Below, in pieces: positions 9,475 to 20,039 of a stretch of 64,000 nt of DNA. A program made the position numbers and the translations under genes. The notes below the pieces were generated by a model that had not been told where the DNA came from, did not search any database, and saw nothing but the letters and a program-made list of their open reading frames with translations. The stretch comes from Gallibacterium anatis DSM 16844 = F 149 (GTDB taxonomy: Bacteria; Pseudomonadota; Gammaproteobacteria; Enterobacterales; Pasteurellaceae). Each line of letters starts with the position of its first letter. Position 1 is the stretch's first letter. The stretch lies in the NCBI RefSeq assembly GCF_000379785.1, contig NZ_KB903693.1:1-64000 (forward strand). Direction: 5' to 3'.

Positions 9475-12400
9475 TTATTCAGCTTGTTCGTCGTCCAAAT
9501 CAATATTAATTGCCAAAGAACGAATTTCTTTAAGCAATACATTAAATGATTCAGGCATACTCGGATCCATTTGGTGAGTACCGTCAACGATATTTTTATA
9601 CATCTTGGTACGACCGTTCACGTCATCCGATTTAACCGTCAACATCTCTTGTAAGGTATAGGCAGCACCGTATGCTTCCAATGCCCAAACTTCCATTTCA
9701 CCGAAACGTTGGCCACCGAATTGTGCTTTACCACCAAGAGGTTGTTGTGTAACAAGACTATAAGAACCGGTTGAACGAGCGTGCATTTTATCGTCAACTA
9801 AGTGGTTCAATTTGAGCATATACATATAACCTACAGTTACCGGACGCTCAAATTTCTCACCGGTACGACCGTCATAAAGTGTAATCTGTCCGGAAGTTGG
9901 TAAACCTGCTAATTCCAACAAGCCTTTAATCTCTTTCTCTTCCGCACCATCAAACACCGGCGTTGCAAGAGGCAAGCCTTTACGCAAGTTTTGCGCCAAA
10001 CGCATCACTTCTTCATCAGTAAAGGTGCTGAGATCCACTTTTTGACAAGCATCACCTAAGTCATACGCTTTTTGGATATATTCACGTAATTTGGCAACTT
10101 CCTGTTTCTCTTTGATCATACGGTTAATTTGATCACCGATACCTTTTGCCGCAAAGCCTAAGTGGGTTTCCAAGATCTGACCGATATTCATACGAGATGG
10201 TACCCCTAATGGGTTCAACACGATATCCACCGGTTGTCCGTTTTCATCATATGGCATATCTTCAATCGGATTAATCTTAGAGATAACCCCTTTGTTACCG
10301 TGGCGACCTGCCATTTTATCTCCCGGCTGAATTTGACGTTTCACCGCAAGATATACTTTGACGACTTTCAACACGCCCGGTGCAAGATCATCACCTTGGA
10401 TAATCTTATTACGTTTAACCTCTAATTTATGATCAAATTCTTTGCGTAACTCATCCAACTGTTCGGAAAGCTGTTCCAACTGAGCTTGTTTCTCTTCATC
10501 TGCAAGAGATTGTTCAAGCCATTTCATACGATCCATCTGTTCAAGCTTATCGGCGCTAAATCCGTTCGCCAACAATAAATTACGCACGCGAGTAAATAAA
10601 CCGGCTTCAAGAATATCCAATTCCGCAGTTAAATCTTTCTTCGCTTGTTTTAACTGCATTTCTTCGATTTCTAACGCACGTTTATCTTTTTCTACACCGT
10701 CGCGTGTAAACACTTGGACATCGATAACAGTACCTGTGGTGCTGTTCGGTACACGTAATGAAGAATCTTTTACATCAGACGCTTTTTCACCGAAGATAGC
10801 ACGTAATAATTTTTCTTCAGGCGTAAGTTGTGTTTCACCTTTTGGTGTCACTTTACCTACAAGAATATCGCCGCCTTTTACTTCTGCACCGATATAAACG
10901 ATACCGGATTCATCCAGTTTGCTTAATGCTGCTTCGCCGACATTCGGAATATCCGCAGTGATTTCTTCCGCACCTAATTTCGTATCACGAGCAATACAGG
11001 AAAGTTCCTGAATATGAATAGTGGTGAAACGATCTTCCTGAACCACACGTTCGGAAACTAACATTGAGTCTTCGAAGTTATAACCGTTCCAAGGCATAAA
11101 CGCCACACGCATATTCTGACCTAATGCCAATTCACCTAAGTCAGTTGACGGACCGTCTGCCAACACTTCGCCGCGTCCGATAGGTTCACCTAAAGAAACA
11201 CAAGGCACTTGGTTAATACAGGTATTTTGGTTTGAACGGGTGTATTTAGTTAAATTATAAATATCAATACCAGCTTCACCCGGAATGGTTTCATCTTCAT
11301 TTACTTTAACCACGATACGAGAAGCATCAATGTATTGAATATAACCACCACGTTTAGCAACCACTGTTACCCCGGAATCCACCGCAACCGCTTTTTCAAT
11401 ACCGGTACCGACTAACGGTTTATCGGATCTTAATGTAGGCACTGCTTGACGTTGCATGTTCGCTCCCATCAAAGCACGGTTCGCATCATCGTGCTCTAGG
11501 AACGGAATCAACGCTGCCGCAACAGATACGATCTGTTGGGTTGAAATATCCATATATTGGATCTCTTCCGGACGATATAACCCGGACTCACCGTGCTCAC
11601 CACGTGCAGTAACGAAAGTATCGGTAAAGCGGAAATTTTCATCCAAATTAGAGTTTGCCTGCGCAATAACATAATTACCTTCTTCAATTGCAGACAAATA
11701 TTCAATTTCTTCAGTTACCTGACCGTTAACTACTTTACGATATGGTGTTTCTAAGAAACCGTAATCATTGGTACGCGCATAAACGGATAATGAGTTAATC
11801 AAACCGATATTCGGACCTTCAGGGGTTTCGATCGGACAAACACGACCATAGTGAGTTGCGTGAACGTCACGCACTTCAAAGCCGGCACGTTCACGGGTTA
11901 AACCACCCGGACCTAATGCAGAAATACGGCGTTTATGAGTAACTTCTGAAAGCGGGTTGTTTTGATCCATAAACTGAGAAAGCTGTGATGAACCAAAGAA
12001 TTCTTTAACCGCTGCTGAAATTGGTTTCGCATTGATTAAATCCTGCGGAGTAACAGAATCAAGATCGCCTAATGAAAGACGTTCTTTAACCGCACGTTCA
12101 ACACGTACCAAACCGATACGGAATTGGTTTTCTGCCATTTCGCCCACTGAACGGATACGACGATTTCCTAAATGGTCAATATCATCCACTTCACCTCGAC
12201 CGTTACGAATGTCGATTAATTTCTTCATTACAAGGATAATATCTTCTTTACTTAGGATACCTGTGCCTTCGCCTTCAGGGATATCTAAAGAACGGTTAAA
12301 TTTCATACGTCCGACCGCAGAAAGATCGTAACGATCTGATGAGAAGAAGAGATTATCAAATAATCCTTCCGCCGCTTCTTTTGTAGGCGGCTCACCCGGA

Positions 12401-13512
12401 CGCATCATACGATAAATTTCAACTAAAGCACTAAGACGATCGTAAGATGGATCTACTCTTAATGTTTCTGAAATATATGGACCATAATCAAGATCATTGG
12501 TGAATAGGGTTTCGATCGTGTTATAACCGGCTTGGCTTAAATTCGCCAATAATTCTAAACTTAATTCCGCATTTGCCGGACAAATAATATCGCCAGTGGT
12601 TAAATCTACATAATCTTTAGCGGCAACTTTGCCAACAATGTATTCCGGTGGAACAACAACCTGAGTAACACCATCTTTCTCTAATTGACGAATATGACGC
12701 GCAGTAATACGGCGACCACGTTCGACATACACTTTACCATTAGCTTCGATATCAAATGTTGCGGTTTCACCACGCAATCTGTCCGGAACTAAGGTCATTA
12801 ATAATTGATTATCTTTAATTTCAAATACAATTTTTTCGAAGAATAAATTTAAAATTTCTTCGGTTGTATAACCTAATGCACGCAAAATGATTGTTGCCGG
12901 CAATTTACGGCGGCGGTCAATACGCGCAAAGAGATTATCTTTCGGATCAAATTCAAAATCTAACCACGAACCACGATAAGGAATAATTCGTGCGTTATAT
13001 AAAATTTTTCCTGAAGAATGTGTTTTACCTTTGTCGCTATCAAAGAATACGCCCGGACTACGGTGTAACTGAGAAACAATAACACGCTCTGTTCCATTGA
13101 TCACAAATGTACCATTATCGGTCATCAATGGAATTTCACCCATATACACATCTTGTTCTTTTATGTCTTTTACTGTGCCGGGTGCAGCATCTTTGTCATA
13201 GCTAACAAGGCGTAGTTTCACACGTAATGGCGCTGCATAAGTTGTGCCTCGAATTTGGCATTCTCTAACATCAAATACAGGCTCACCTAACTTATAATCT
13301 ACATATTGCAACTCAGTATTACCATTGTTGCTCACAATTGGAAATACTGAACGGAATGCAGCCTCTAAACCTTGCTGACCTTCAGGATCTTTCTGGATAA
13401 ACTTCTCGAAAGAGTCTATTTGGATAGTTAATAAATAAGGGATATTTAGAACTTGCGGACGTTTGCCGAAGTCTTTACGAATACGTTTTTTCTCGGTATA
13501 GGAGTAAACCAT
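9475..13512 (-). CDS. rpoB: RNA polymerase subunit beta
   Basis: The start is placed at the ATG that gives [20 protein letters not shown], identical to the E. coli N-terminus and preceded by GAGGAA. A reading frame open 12 codons further upstream is not needed. The product is about 1345 residues (E. coli 1342). The rifampicin region reads [16 protein letters not shown] and then [13 protein letters not shown], i.e. the wild-type Asp, His and Ser at the usual resistance positions. The Lys/His-rich active-site region and the C-terminal clamp-anchor segment are present. The gene follows rplL after ~250 bases with an attenuator-like hairpin and is co-transcribed with rpoC. Confidence 0.98.
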   Translation of the reverse strand: MVYSYTEKKRIRKDFGKRPQVLNIPYLLTIQIDSFEKFIQKDPEGQQGLEAAFRSVFPIVSNNGNTELQYVDYKLGEPVFDVRECQIRGTTYAAPLRVKLRLVSYDKDAAPGTVKDIKEQDVYMGEIPLMTDNGTFVINGTERVIVSQLHRSPGVFFDSDKGKTHSSGKILYNARIIPYRGSWLDFEFDPKDNLFARIDRRRKLPATIILRALGYTTEEILNLFFEKIVFEIKDNQLLMTLVPDRLRGETATFDIEANGKVYVERGRRITARHIRQLEKDGVTQVVVPPEYIVGKVAAKDYVDLTTGDIICPANAELSLELLANLSQAGYNTIETLFTNDLDYGPYISETLRVDPSYDRLSALVEIYRMMRPGEPPTKEAAEGLFDNLFFSSDRYDLSAVGRMKFNRSLDIPEGEGTGILSKEDIILVMKKLIDIRNGRGEVDDIDHLGNRRIRSVGEMAENQFRIGLVRVERAVKERLSLGDLDSVTPQDLINAKPISAAVKEFFGSSQLSQFMDQNNPLSEVTHKRRISALGPGGLTRERAGFEVRDVHATHYGRVCPIETPEGPNIGLINSLSVYARTNDYGFLETPYRKVVNGQVTEEIEYLSAIEEGNYVIAQANSNLDENFRFTDTFVTARGEHGESGLYRPEEIQYMDISTQQIVSVAAALIPFLEHDDANRALMGANMQRQAVPTLRSDKPLVGTGIEKAVAVDSGVTVVAKRGGYIQYIDASRIVVKVNEDETIPGEAGIDIYNLTKYTRSNQNTCINQVPCVSLGEPIGRGEVLADGPSTDLGELALGQNMRVAFMPWNGYNFEDSMLVSERVVQEDRFTTIHIQELSCIARDTKLGAEEITADIPNVGEAALSKLDESGIVYIGAEVKGGDILVGKVTPKGETQLTPEEKLLRAIFGEKASDVKDSSLRVPNSTTGTVIDVQVFTRDGVEKDKRALEIEEMQLKQAKKDLTAELDILEAGLFTRVRNLLLANGFSADKLEQMDRMKWLEQSLADEEKQAQLEQLSEQLDELRKEFDHKLEVKRNKIIQGDDLAPGVLKVVKVYLAVKRQIQPGDKMAGRHGNKGVISKINPIEDMPYDENGQPVDIVLNPLGVPSRMNIGQILETHLGFAAKGIGDQINRMIKEKQEVAKLREYIQKAYDLGDACQKVDLSTFTDEEVMRLAQNLRKGLPLATPVFDGAEEKEIKGLLELAGLPTSGQITLYDGRTGEKFERPVTVGYMYMLKLNHLVDDKMHARSTGSYSLVTQQPLGGKAQFGGQRFGEMEVWALEAYGAAYTLQEMLTVKSDDVNGRTKMYKNIVDGTHQMDPSMPESFNVLLKEIRSLAINIDLDDEQAE

Positions 13513-13705
13513 AGGTTCCTCTGCTTGCTGTTCAGACCCACAATCCACACACTCTCGCTGTATTATACAAGGTGGCAGTGTAAAATTGATACCGTTAGGA
13601 TTGTTTTATATAAAAAACAATAACTTAAATTCCGTCATCACTGACTTCATTTTCACTACAACTATGAGCGTTAAACGGTAATTTCTCATAGTTTCTGAAA
13701 GGCAC

Positions 13706-13738
13706 AAAATGGCTGATGATAAAATCACCAGCCATTTT
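13706..13738 (-). terminator. Attenuator-type hairpin between rplL and rpoB
   Basis: A 14-bp stem with one G-U pair (AAAATGGCTGATGA at 13706-13719, TCACCAGCCATTTT at 13725-13738) lies 24 bases after the rplL stop, followed on the minus strand by a short T run. In E. coli a partial terminator and RNase III site at this place lower rpoBC relative to rplJL. The same role is inferred here. Confidence 0.7.
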
Positions 13739-13761
13739 TGCTAAAAATCAAATAATATCAA

Positions 13762-14133
13762 TTATTTAATTTCAACTTTCGCACCAGCTTCTTCTAGATC
13801 TTTCTTAAGAGCTTCAGCTTCTGCTTTAGCAAGACCTTCTTTCAAGGTTGCAGGTGCAGATTCAACTAAGTCTTTAGCTTCTTTTAATCCTAAACCAGTT
13901 GCGCTACGAACTGCTTTAATTACTGCAACTTTGTTTGCACCAGCTTCTGCTAATACAACATCAAATTCAGTTTTTTCTTCTGCTGCCGCTGCGTCACCGC
14001 CTGCTGCTACTGCTACTGCTGCTGCCGCTGCAGAAACACCGAATTTTTCTTCCATTGCAGAGATAAGTTCTACAATTTCCATTACTGATTTTTCAGCAAT
14101 TGCTTCAATGATTTGTTCGTTAGTTAATGACAT
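13762..14133 (-). CDS. rplL: 50S ribosomal protein L7/L12
   Basis: The 123-residue acidic protein has the helical dimerisation domain ([20 protein letters not shown]), the Ala/Gly-rich hinge ([15 protein letters not shown]) and the globular C-terminal domain ([15 protein letters not shown]) that binds elongation and initiation factors. Dimers attach to L10 to form the ribosomal stalk. It lies 52 bases after rplJ in the L10 operon and is followed by the attenuator hairpin. Confidence 0.98.
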   Translation of the reverse strand: MSLTNEQIIEAIAEKSVMEIVELISAMEEKFGVSAAAAAVAVAAGGDAAAAEEKTEFDVVLAEAGANKVAVIKAVRSATGLGLKEAKDLVESAPATLKEGLAKAEAEALKKDLEEAGAKVEIK

Positions 14134-14185
14134 AACAATCGTTTCCTAAAATAAGTAAAAGTTTTAAACCAATAAACCGCTAATA

Positions 14186-14683
14186 TTAAGCAGCTTCTTT
14201 TTGATCGCGAATCGCCGCAATAGTACGTACAAGTTTTCCAGCCGCAGCTTCTTTCATTGTACCCATTAAACGTGCAATTGCTTCTTCGTATGTTGGTAGA
14301 GTTGCTAGACGATCGATAGCTTTTGCTTCGATGAACTCACCTTCAAAGGCTGCGCCTTTAATTTCGAACTTATCGTTTGCTTTAGCAAATTCTTTGAACA
14401 AACGTGCTGCAGCACCTGGATGTTCGTTAGAGAATGCGATAAGAGTCGGACCTTTAAACGTATCTTTCATGCATTCAAATGCGCTACCTTCTACGGCACG
14501 ACGTAATAAAGTATTACGTACAACACGCATATACACGCCAGCTTCACGAGCTGATTTACGTAATTCAGTCATTTTGTCTACTGTTACACCGCGAGAATCG
14601 GCAACAACAGCAGATAACGCACCCTTGGCAACTTCGCTTACTTCAGCAACAACTGCTTGTTTATCTTGAAGATTTAATGCCAT
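14186..14683 (-). CDS. rplJ: 50S ribosomal protein L10
   Basis: At 165 residues (E. coli 165) it starts [20 protein letters not shown] and contains [13 protein letters not shown] and the RNA-binding [14 protein letters not shown]10 anchors the L7/L12 dimers to 23S rRNA. L10-L7/L12 also binds its own mRNA leader to repress translation. The first gene of rplJL-rpoBC, it is preceded by a long structured leader and its own promoter. Confidence 0.98.
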   Translation of the reverse strand: MALNLQDKQAVVAEVSEVAKGALSAVVADSRGVTVDKMTELRKSAREAGVYMRVVRNTLLRRAVEGSAFECMKDTFKGPTLIAFSNEHPGAAARLFKEFAKANDKFEIKGAAFEGEFIEAKAIDRLATLPTYEEAIARLMGTMKEAAAGKLVRTIAAIRDQKEAA

Positions 14684-14901
14684 TGGCTTTTAGCTCCTGA
14701 AATACATCAATCTAGTTTCCTAGACATAAAAAACCCTATCTGACAACTTAACAGAAAGGGACGAATTTCGGTGCCAGAAGCAGAAAAATTCTTATCTGTA
14801 CACCATCTACGTAGGATAATTAAGAAATTGCTTTCCCCTACGGTCTTGGATGAGGCTTGAATAGGTCAAGCACCAACCAGAATCTTACTAAAAAGTTAAG
14901 G
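14684..14901 (-). promoter_or_regulatory. Ribosomal protein L10 leader (autoregulatory mRNA element)
   Basis: About 215 bases without a gene separate the rplJ start from its promoter. They contain several short complementary segments, for example around 14735-14765 and 14812-14845 (CCTACGTAG/CTACGG). The position, length and structured nature match the L10 leader of gammaproteobacteria, where L10-L7/L12 binding represses translation. The assignment rests on position and general likeness; a covariance-model search would settle it. Confidence 0.75.
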
Positions 14902-14907
14902 TCGTAG

Positions 14908-14936
14908 ATTATAGAGATAACCTACGACAAAGTAAA
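14908..14936 (-). promoter_or_regulatory. Promoter of rplJL-rpoBC
   Basis: On the minus strand the sequence has a perfect -10 TATAAT (14908-14913) and a -35 TTTACT (14931-14936) separated by 17 bases. It begins right after the rplA stop. An imperfect inverted repeat (GTCGTAG/CTACGAC, 14901-14928) overlaps the -10 and spacer. Confidence 0.85.
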
Positions 14937-14941
14937 GCAGA

Positions 14942-15631
14942 TTATAAGCTGCTTTGATCGATTTCAACACCAGCACCCATAGTTGTTGAAAGGCTTACTT
15001 TCTTGATGTAAACACCTTTCGCTGTGCTTGGTTTTGCTTTGTTTAATGCAGCCAACAATGCTTGTAAGTTTTCTTTGATTTGATCAGCTTCAAAGTTTGC
15101 TTTACCGATAGTAGTGTGGATGATACCGTTTTTATCATTACGGTAACGAACCTGACCGGATTTTGCATTCTTAACAGCTTCTGCAACATTTGGAGTTACA
15201 GTACCCACTTTAGGGTTTGGCATTAAACCACGTGGACCAAGGATTTGACCTAATTGACCGACAACACGCATCGCATCCGGAGAAGCGATAACTACGTCGA
15301 AGTTCATTTCGCCTTTTTTCACTTGATCTGCTAAATCTTCCATACCTACTAAATCAGCACCAGCTTCTTTAGCCGCTTCAGCATTTGCACCTTGTGTAAA
15401 TACTGCAACGCGTACAGAACGACCTGTTCCGTGTGGTAATACAGTAGCACCACGAACGTTTTGGTCTGATTTACGTGCATCAATACCTAAGTTTACAGCC
15501 ACATCAACGCTTTCAACGAATTTCGCTGTTGCTAATTGTTTTAATAAAGCAACTGCTTCGTTGATTTCGTATGCTTTAGTTGAATCTACTGCTGCTTTGA
15601 TTGCTTTCATGCGTTTGGTTAGTTTTGCCAT
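14942..15631 (-). CDS. rplA: 50S ribosomal protein L1
   Basis: The 229-residue protein (E. coli 234) starts [21 protein letters not shown] and contains [14 protein letters not shown] and the C-terminal [16 protein letters not shown]1 binds 23S rRNA at the mobile stalk and helps tRNA release. It is also the translational repressor of rplKA through a site in the rplK leader. It starts 3 bases after rplK. Confidence 0.98.
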   Translation of the reverse strand: MAKLTKRMKAIKAAVDSTKAYEINEAVALLKQLATAKFVESVDVAVNLGIDARKSDQNVRGATVLPHGTGRSVRVAVFTQGANAEAAKEAGADLVGMEDLADQVKKGEMNFDVVIASPDAMRVVGQLGQILGPRGLMPNPKVGTVTPNVAEAVKNAKSGQVRYRNDKNGIIHTTIGKANFEADQIKENLQALLAALNKAKPSTAKGVYIKKVSLSTTMGAGVEIDQSSL

Positions 15632-15634
15632 TGA

Positions 15635-16063
15635 TTAGTCCTCCACTACCAAGCCCATTGAACGTGCAGTACCTTCAATAGATTTCATCTTAGTTTCAAT
15701 TGTTGCACCAGTCATATCAGCCGCTTTAAGTTCTGCAATTTCACGGACTTGTTGACGAGTTACTTTACCCACTTTATCTTTGTTCGGTTTACCTGAACCA
15801 GATTTAATACCAGCTGCTTTTTTCAATAATACTGCTGCCGGAGGAGTTTTAGTGATAAAAGTAAAAGAACGGTCTGCATATACAGTGATTACAACCGGAA
15901 TCGGTAAACCTTTTTCAATGCTTTCAGTACGCGCGTTGAATGCTTTACAGAATTCCATAATATTCACACCTTGTTGACCTAATGCAGGACCAACCGGTGG
16001 AGAAGGGTTTGCCATACCAGCTGCAACTTGCAACTTAACGTAGGCCTGAACTTTCTTTGCCAT
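15635..16063 (-). CDS. rplK: 50S ribosomal protein L11
   Basis: The 142-residue protein (E. coli 142) has [20 protein letters not shown], the proline-rich N-terminal domain that contacts release and elongation factors and RelA, and the rRNA-binding C-terminal domain. It is the first gene of rplKA, preceded by GAGGAAATA, an L1-binding leader and its own promoter. RelA, encoded further along in this window, depends on L11 for activation. Confidence 0.98.
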   Translation of the reverse strand: MAKKVQAYVKLQVAAGMANPSPPVGPALGQQGVNIMEFCKAFNARTESIEKGLPIPVVITVYADRSFTFITKTPPAAVLLKKAAGIKSGSGKPNKDKVGKVTRQQVREIAELKAADMTGATIETKMKSIEGTARSMGLVVED

Positions 16064-16082
16064 AGTTTTTATTTCCTCGTTA

Positions 16083-16110
16083 TGGGTGATATCGCCTTTC
16101 GGCTCCCCGT
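16083..16110 (-). promoter_or_regulatory. L1-binding translational operator in the rplK leader
   Basis: Read on the minus strand the leader contains GGGGAGCCGAAAGGCGATAT followed by CACCCA, closely matching the E. coli L11-operon leader (GGGGAGCC ... GGCG ... ATCACCCA). L1 binds there and blocks translation, imitating its 23S rRNA site. The site ends 20 bases before the rplK start codon. Confidence 0.8.
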
Positions 16111-16127
16111 TGTTTTAAAAGCACGCC

Positions 16128-16156
16128 ATTCTAAATAAAGAAATAGCGTTTTTCAA
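16128..16156 (-). promoter_or_regulatory. Promoter of rplKA
   Basis: On the minus strand, -35 TTGAAA (16151-16156) and -10 TAGAAT (16128-16133) are separated by exactly 17 bases, between nusG and rplK. Confidence 0.8.
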
Positions 16157-16173
16157 GTAAATCAGTTAAAAAA

Positions 16174-16725
16174 TCAGCTCAATTTTTCAACTTGACTAAA
16201 ATCTAATTCGACAGGTGTTGCGCGACCGAAAATGGACACCGACACTTTTAAGCGGCTCTTTTCATAATCCACTTCTTCCACTGTGCCATTAAAGTCGGCA
16301 AATGGTCCTTCTTTAACACGCACCTCTTCGCCAGGTTGGAACATTGTTTTCGGTCTTGGTTTATCGCTGCTCTGTTCTAAACGATTTAAGATCATTTCCG
16401 CTTCACGGTTGGAAATTGGTGCAGGATGATCCGGTGTTCCGCCGATAAATCCCATCACTCTTGGCACACTGCGTACCAAATGCCAAGTGTCATCATTCAT
16501 TACCATTTGAACCAATACATAGCCCGGGAAGAATTTTCTTTCACTTTTTCTGCGTTTCCCACCAACGTTTTCAACCACTTCTTCAGTTGGGACTAACACT
16601 TCACCGAACAGCTCTTCCATATTGTGCAACTTAATATATTCACGCAATACGGTCGCAACACGTGATTCAAAACCTGAAAACGCTTGCAACACATACCAAC
16701 GTTTTTGTGTTGTATTTTCACTCAT
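16174..16725 (-). CDS. nusG: Transcription termination/antitermination factor NusG
   Basis: The 183-residue protein has the NGN domain ([23 protein letters not shown] and [19 protein letters not shown]) and a KOW domain ([21 protein letters not shown], split here by family knowledge at about residue 125). NusG binds RNA polymerase to suppress pausing and couples it to Rho or ribosomal protein S10. It starts 2 bases after secE, the usual secE-nusG operon. Rho is encoded in the same window. Confidence 0.98.
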   Translation of the reverse strand: MSENTTQKRWYVLQAFSGFESRVATVLREYIKLHNMEELFGEVLVPTEEVVENVGGKRRKSERKFFPGYVLVQMVMNDDTWHLVRSVPRVMGFIGGTPDHPAPISNREAEMILNRLEQSSDKPRPKTMFQPGEEVRVKEGPFADFNGTVEEVDYEKSRLKVSVSIFGRATPVELDFSQVEKLS

Positions 16726-16727
16726 AA

Positions 16728-17147
16728 TTAGAACCTCAAGTTGGTGATAAAGTTAATTAAAGAAACAATGATAGAATCTAATCCCCATAAAATTAAAGAC
16801 ACAACTACCGTTACTCCCATTACGACTAACGTAGTTTGTGTTGCTTCTTGGCGAGTAGGCCAAATAATTTTTCTTAACTCAATGCGAGATTCTTTTAAAA
16901 ATGTTCTTGCTACAGTTCCCTGATTAGTGATTGCCGCTACAAACAGTGCCAACAACAATAACACCACCATTGCAGGAACACGCACGACAGAAGAGAATTG
17001 ATCACCAAAATAGATATTACCGACTGCGGCGATAAGAACCAATATCACACAGATAATCCATAATGTGCTATTAAGCCCTTTGCTTTTAAGTCCATCCTCT
17101 ACAGAAGAAGATGCAGATGCTTTCTTTTTCTCGATTTCTACACTCAT
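16728..17147 (-). CDS. secE: Preprotein translocase subunit SecE
   Basis: The 139-residue protein (E. coli 127) has two N-terminal membrane helices (around residues 27-45 and 57-75), the conserved cytoplasmic amphipathic helix [20 protein letters not shown], and a third helix near the C-terminus. SecE stabilises SecY in the inner-membrane translocon. The KIIWPTRQE motif is diagnostic. It forms a two-gene operon with nusG. No tuf gene or tRNA lies upstream. Confidence 0.97.
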   Translation of the reverse strand: MSVEIEKKKASASSSVEDGLKSKGLNSTLWIICVILVLIAAVGNIYFGDQFSSVVRVPAMVVLLLLALFVAAITNQGTVARTFLKESRIELRKIIWPTRQEATQTTLVVMGVTVVVSLILWGLDSIIVSLINFITNLRF

Positions 17148-17201
17148 TCTAAACCCACTAAAACCTAATAACTAACTTATAGGGAGATTTTTAAGCCCGC
17201 A

Positions 17202-17229
17202 ATTCTAGCACTTTATTGCTAGTTTTCAT
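17202..17229 (-). promoter_or_regulatory. Probable promoter of secE-nusG
   Basis: On the minus strand a -10 TAGAAT (17202-17207) lies 16 bases after a weak -35 ATGAAA (17224-17229), about 60 bases before the secE start. A small inverted repeat CTAGCA/TGCTAG (17205-17222 region) overlaps the -10. Confidence 0.5.
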
Positions 17230-17289
17230 ACAAAAATTATTTGTTGTTTTCATTTTTGCTTGATCACGGCATAAAAGCAGATTTTATCC

Positions 17290-17757
17290 TTAAACGACCG
17301 GTTTTCTACGATAGAAAAGTTGCCCCGGCAGTGCCAGACCAAATACCAATGCAGCAAGGATAAAGCCGGTTTTAATGAAATATTCCAATGCCTGTGCCAA
17401 TAACGCTTCGCTATAGCTGTAATGGTTAATCTGTACAATCGCGATCATTGCTTTATAGGCATAAACACCGGGAATCATTGGAATAATCGCTGCAACCGTA
17501 AACACTTTCGGATGCGCTAAAAAACGTTGTGAAAGATAGACACCGATAAAACCGATTAATGCCGCCGCAAAAAATGTAGCGAAAACCACCGGAACATCAC
17601 AATAATTCACTAATACGGTTCTAAAACAATGCCCTAACGCACCTAAAGTGGCACAATATTTTAAAGCCTTAGGCGGTACATTAAAAATTAAGGCAAAACC
17701 GACCGCCGGAATGGCAGCAAAGAAAAGATCATCCAGCAATGTTAATAAAATATCCAT
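17290..17757 (-). CDS. yjjB: YjjB-type membrane protein, small subunit of YjjPB exporter
   Basis: The start is placed at ATG 17757 (MDILLTLLDDLFFAAIPAVG), giving 155 residues, close to E. coli YjjB (157). The frame is open further upstream but overlaps yjjP there. Four to five hydrophobic segments and the PKVFTVAAIIPMIPGVYAYK motif mark the small ThrE-type domain. Together with YjjP it forms a split ThrE-family carrier, shown in E. coli to export succinate. It begins 2 bases after the yjjP stop. In a Pasteurellaceae that ferments to succinate this is a plausible dicarboxylate exporter. Confidence 0.85.
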   Translation of the reverse strand: MDILLTLLDDLFFAAIPAVGFALIFNVPPKALKYCATLGALGHCFRTVLVNYCDVPVVFATFFAAALIGFIGVYLSQRFLAHPKVFTVAAIIPMIPGVYAYKAMIAIVQINHYSYSEALLAQALEYFIKTGFILAALVFGLALPGQLFYRRKPVV

Positions 17758-17759
17758 TA

Positions 17760-18536
17760 TTACCCCCACGCATTGATATGTAGCAACGCTAATGCGAACA
17801 CGATACCGATACAAGCACCGAATGTCAGCACTGTGGCAATCGTCCATCGGCTGATGCCCATACTGATATAGCCTTTCAATACATCTGAAAGCGAATTAAT
17901 TAGTGGGAATCCGGGCACCAACAATAATACACTCGACGCTAAAGCGATTTCTGGTGCATTGCCCAAATTATGCAACAGTGCCTGACCGGAAATACAGGAA
18001 GCCACAAAGGCGGTTACCGAAAAGTTAATCAGTGGATTATAGTGCCGTTTACCAATCTCCTGTCTAACAAACATTGCCACTGCTGAAGCCCAAAAAGTAA
18101 TAAAGGAGATCATTACATCACCACCTGCCAATCGGGCAAAACTGGCACAAGACAAACCCACCATTAACACCACAAACCAACGATTATATTTCAGTGGTTT
18201 TACTTGTTCTAATTTCTTATGTACTTGATATATACCATAAATTTTATGTTCCGCAGCAATGACTATACGCTGCACCTGTGTCACCACCGCCATATTAATG
18301 CCGCTATCATAATTTCTTCTGGTCGTGGTAATACAGTGATCTTGATAACGTGTCGTTACAATAATCGCATTCGGCGTTAAGGCACATTCAACACTGTCCA
18401 TTCCCAACGCAATGCCTAATCTGGTCGCAGCTTGATCGACTAAAATGCTTTCCGCACCATACTGCAACATCAACAACGCTGCTTTAGCGCAAAGCCGCGT
18501 TACTTCTTGCTGATCTTCTTGTGATAATTGAGCCAT
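17760..18536 (-). CDS. yjjP: YjjP-type membrane protein, large subunit of YjjPB exporter
   Basis: The 258-residue protein (E. coli YjjP 256) has a soluble N-terminal part (QEVTRLCAKAALLMLQYGAES, then CALTPNAIIVTT) typical of the ThrE/DUF1212 domain, followed by about five membrane helices. It is the large half of the YjjPB dicarboxylate exporter of the inner membrane. It is the first gene of the pair and divergent from the sotB-type gene, with about 200 bases between them. Confidence 0.87.
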   Translation of the reverse strand: MAQLSQEDQQEVTRLCAKAALLMLQYGAESILVDQAATRLGIALGMDSVECALTPNAIIVTTRYQDHCITTTRRNYDSGINMAVVTQVQRIVIAAEHKIYGIYQVHKKLEQVKPLKYNRWFVVLMVGLSCASFARLAGGDVMISFITFWASAVAMFVRQEIGKRHYNPLINFSVTAFVASCISGQALLHNLGNAPEIALASSVLLLVPGFPLINSLSDVLKGYISMGISRWTIATVLTFGACIGIVFALALLHINAWG

Positions 18537-18737
18537 ATTTTCTATCCTATAAATTTTGAGCCGCTATTATAAAAGAAACTTTCCTTGACAACACTTAACC
18601 CAGATCAAACCTTTTTTAAAGCTACACTTTTCCACGCTGAATAAATGAAAAATCAGTATACGAAGTTTTCATTAAGTACTACTATTAGCCCGACGCTAAG
18701 AAAGACAATAAATAAAAAATAGGAACAGTTAAATTAG

Positions 18738-19934
18738 ATGTTAGCCAAAAATGTTGTTCGCCGTATTGAATATACTCGTGTCATAGTCATGGCATTTGCC
18801 GCTTTTGTATTCAATACCACAGAATATATTCCTGTCGCACTCTTGAGTGATATTGCCGACAGTTTTCATATGCCGGTTTCTGAAGTTGGCTTGATGATTA
18901 CGGTATATGCTTGGATTGTGGCATTGATGTCATTGCCTTGTATGTTGATGACTTCAGCATTGGAGCGCCGCAGTTTGCTCGTCAAACTCTTTATTGTTTT
19001 TGTTGCTTGCCATATTTTATCCGCCTGCGCTTGGAACTATTGGATTTTGTTGCTTTCCCGAGCCGGCATCGCCTTAACCCATTCAATATTCTGGTCAATC
19101 ACAGCTTCATTAGTAATGCGCGTTGCTCCGCGTGACAAACGCACTCAGGCATTAGGTTTGTTGGAAATGGGTACCGCCTTGGCAATGGTTCTTGGTTTGC
19201 CGCTAGGCAGAGTGATAGGACAATGGTTAAGCTGGCGTACTACTTTCGCCATTATCGCTATCGCTGCAGCAATCATTATGATCATTATTGCAAAATTGCT
19301 TCCTCATCTGCCAAGTAAAAATGCCGGTTCAATCGAAAGTTTGCCGATCTTGGCTCGCCGTCCAATGTTAATGGGCATTTATCTACTCACTGCCATTGTG
19401 ATCGCTGCTCATTTCACCGCCTACAGCTACATTGAACCCTTTATGATACAAATCAGCCATATTTCCGACAGTGTGGCGACAGCAGTATTGTTAATTTTCG
19501 GTTTATCCGGTTTAGTCGCCAGCCTATTATTTAACCTGTTTTATCATCTTAATCCGACTAAATTTTTACTTAGCTCAATGTTGATATTACTGTTCTCGCT
19601 CGCACTATTGAACCAACTTGGACAGCATTCAACCGCAATATTTTTACTGGTATTTATCTGGGGAATCGGTATTTCCGCGCTCGGCTTGGGTATGCAAATG
19701 CGCGTTTTACAACTGGCACCCGATGCCACTGATGTCGCGACCTCTATTTTTTCCGGAATCTATAATGTCGGCATTGGTGCAGGCGCATTGATCGGAAATC
19801 AAGTAATGCATTATTTAGGATTGAGTTATATCGGCTCAATCGGCGCACTCCTTGCCATTGTTGCGGTAATTTGGTTTATTTTTATACAACTCAAATTTGC
19901 ACATACGCTAGTAAAAACATCGCACAAAATTTAG
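18738..19934 (+). CDS. sotB: MFS sugar efflux transporter, SotB type
   Basis: The 398-residue protein has 12 predicted membrane helices and the major-facilitator drug:H+ antiporter signature. FVFNTTEYIPVALLSDIADSF near the N-terminus and MRVAPRDKRTQALGLLEMG in the loop before helix 5 match SotB/YdeA. E. coli SotB exports arabinose and other sugars and IPTG. The substrate here is unproven. The start ATG at 18738 lacks a strong RBS but fits the family N-terminus. About 105 bases separate it from proB, with no clear terminator. Confidence 0.85.
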   Translation: MLAKNVVRRIEYTRVIVMAFAAFVFNTTEYIPVALLSDIADSFHMPVSEVGLMITVYAWIVALMSLPCMLMTSALERRSLLVKLFIVFVACHILSACAWNYWILLLSRAGIALTHSIFWSITASLVMRVAPRDKRTQALGLLEMGTALAMVLGLPLGRVIGQWLSWRTTFAIIAIAAAIIMIIIAKLLPHLPSKNAGSIESLPILARRPMLMGIYLLTAIVIAAHFTAYSYIEPFMIQISHISDSVATAVLLIFGLSGLVASLLFNLFYHLNPTKFLLSSMLILLFSLALLNQLGQHSTAIFLLVFIWGIGISALGLGMQMRVLQLAPDATDVATSIFSGIYNVGIGAGALIGNQVMHYLGLSYIGSIGALLAIVAVIWFIFIQLKFAHTLVKTSHKI

Positions 19935-20039
19935 CCCATTGGGGAGTGTGTCGTCTATAGCATAAACACATTGACTTTTATTCGCTTTTTGAAGCGTTTA
20001 ATGCTAACTTAATCGCTTTCAAATCAATCACGCATTACT

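Noticed and set aside
11850-12000. Possible rifampicin-resistance substitution in rpoB
   Set aside because: The cluster I residues read as wild type (Asp in FMDQN, His in THKRR, Ser in RISALG).
13513-13548. Twelve extra codons upstream of rpoB
   Set aside because: The residues before MVYSYTEKK are not conserved, and a good RBS lies right before the ATG at 13512.
17205-17222. CTAGCA/TGCTAG hairpin as a terminator of yjjPB
   Set aside because: There is no T run on the minus strand, and it overlaps the inferred secE promoter.
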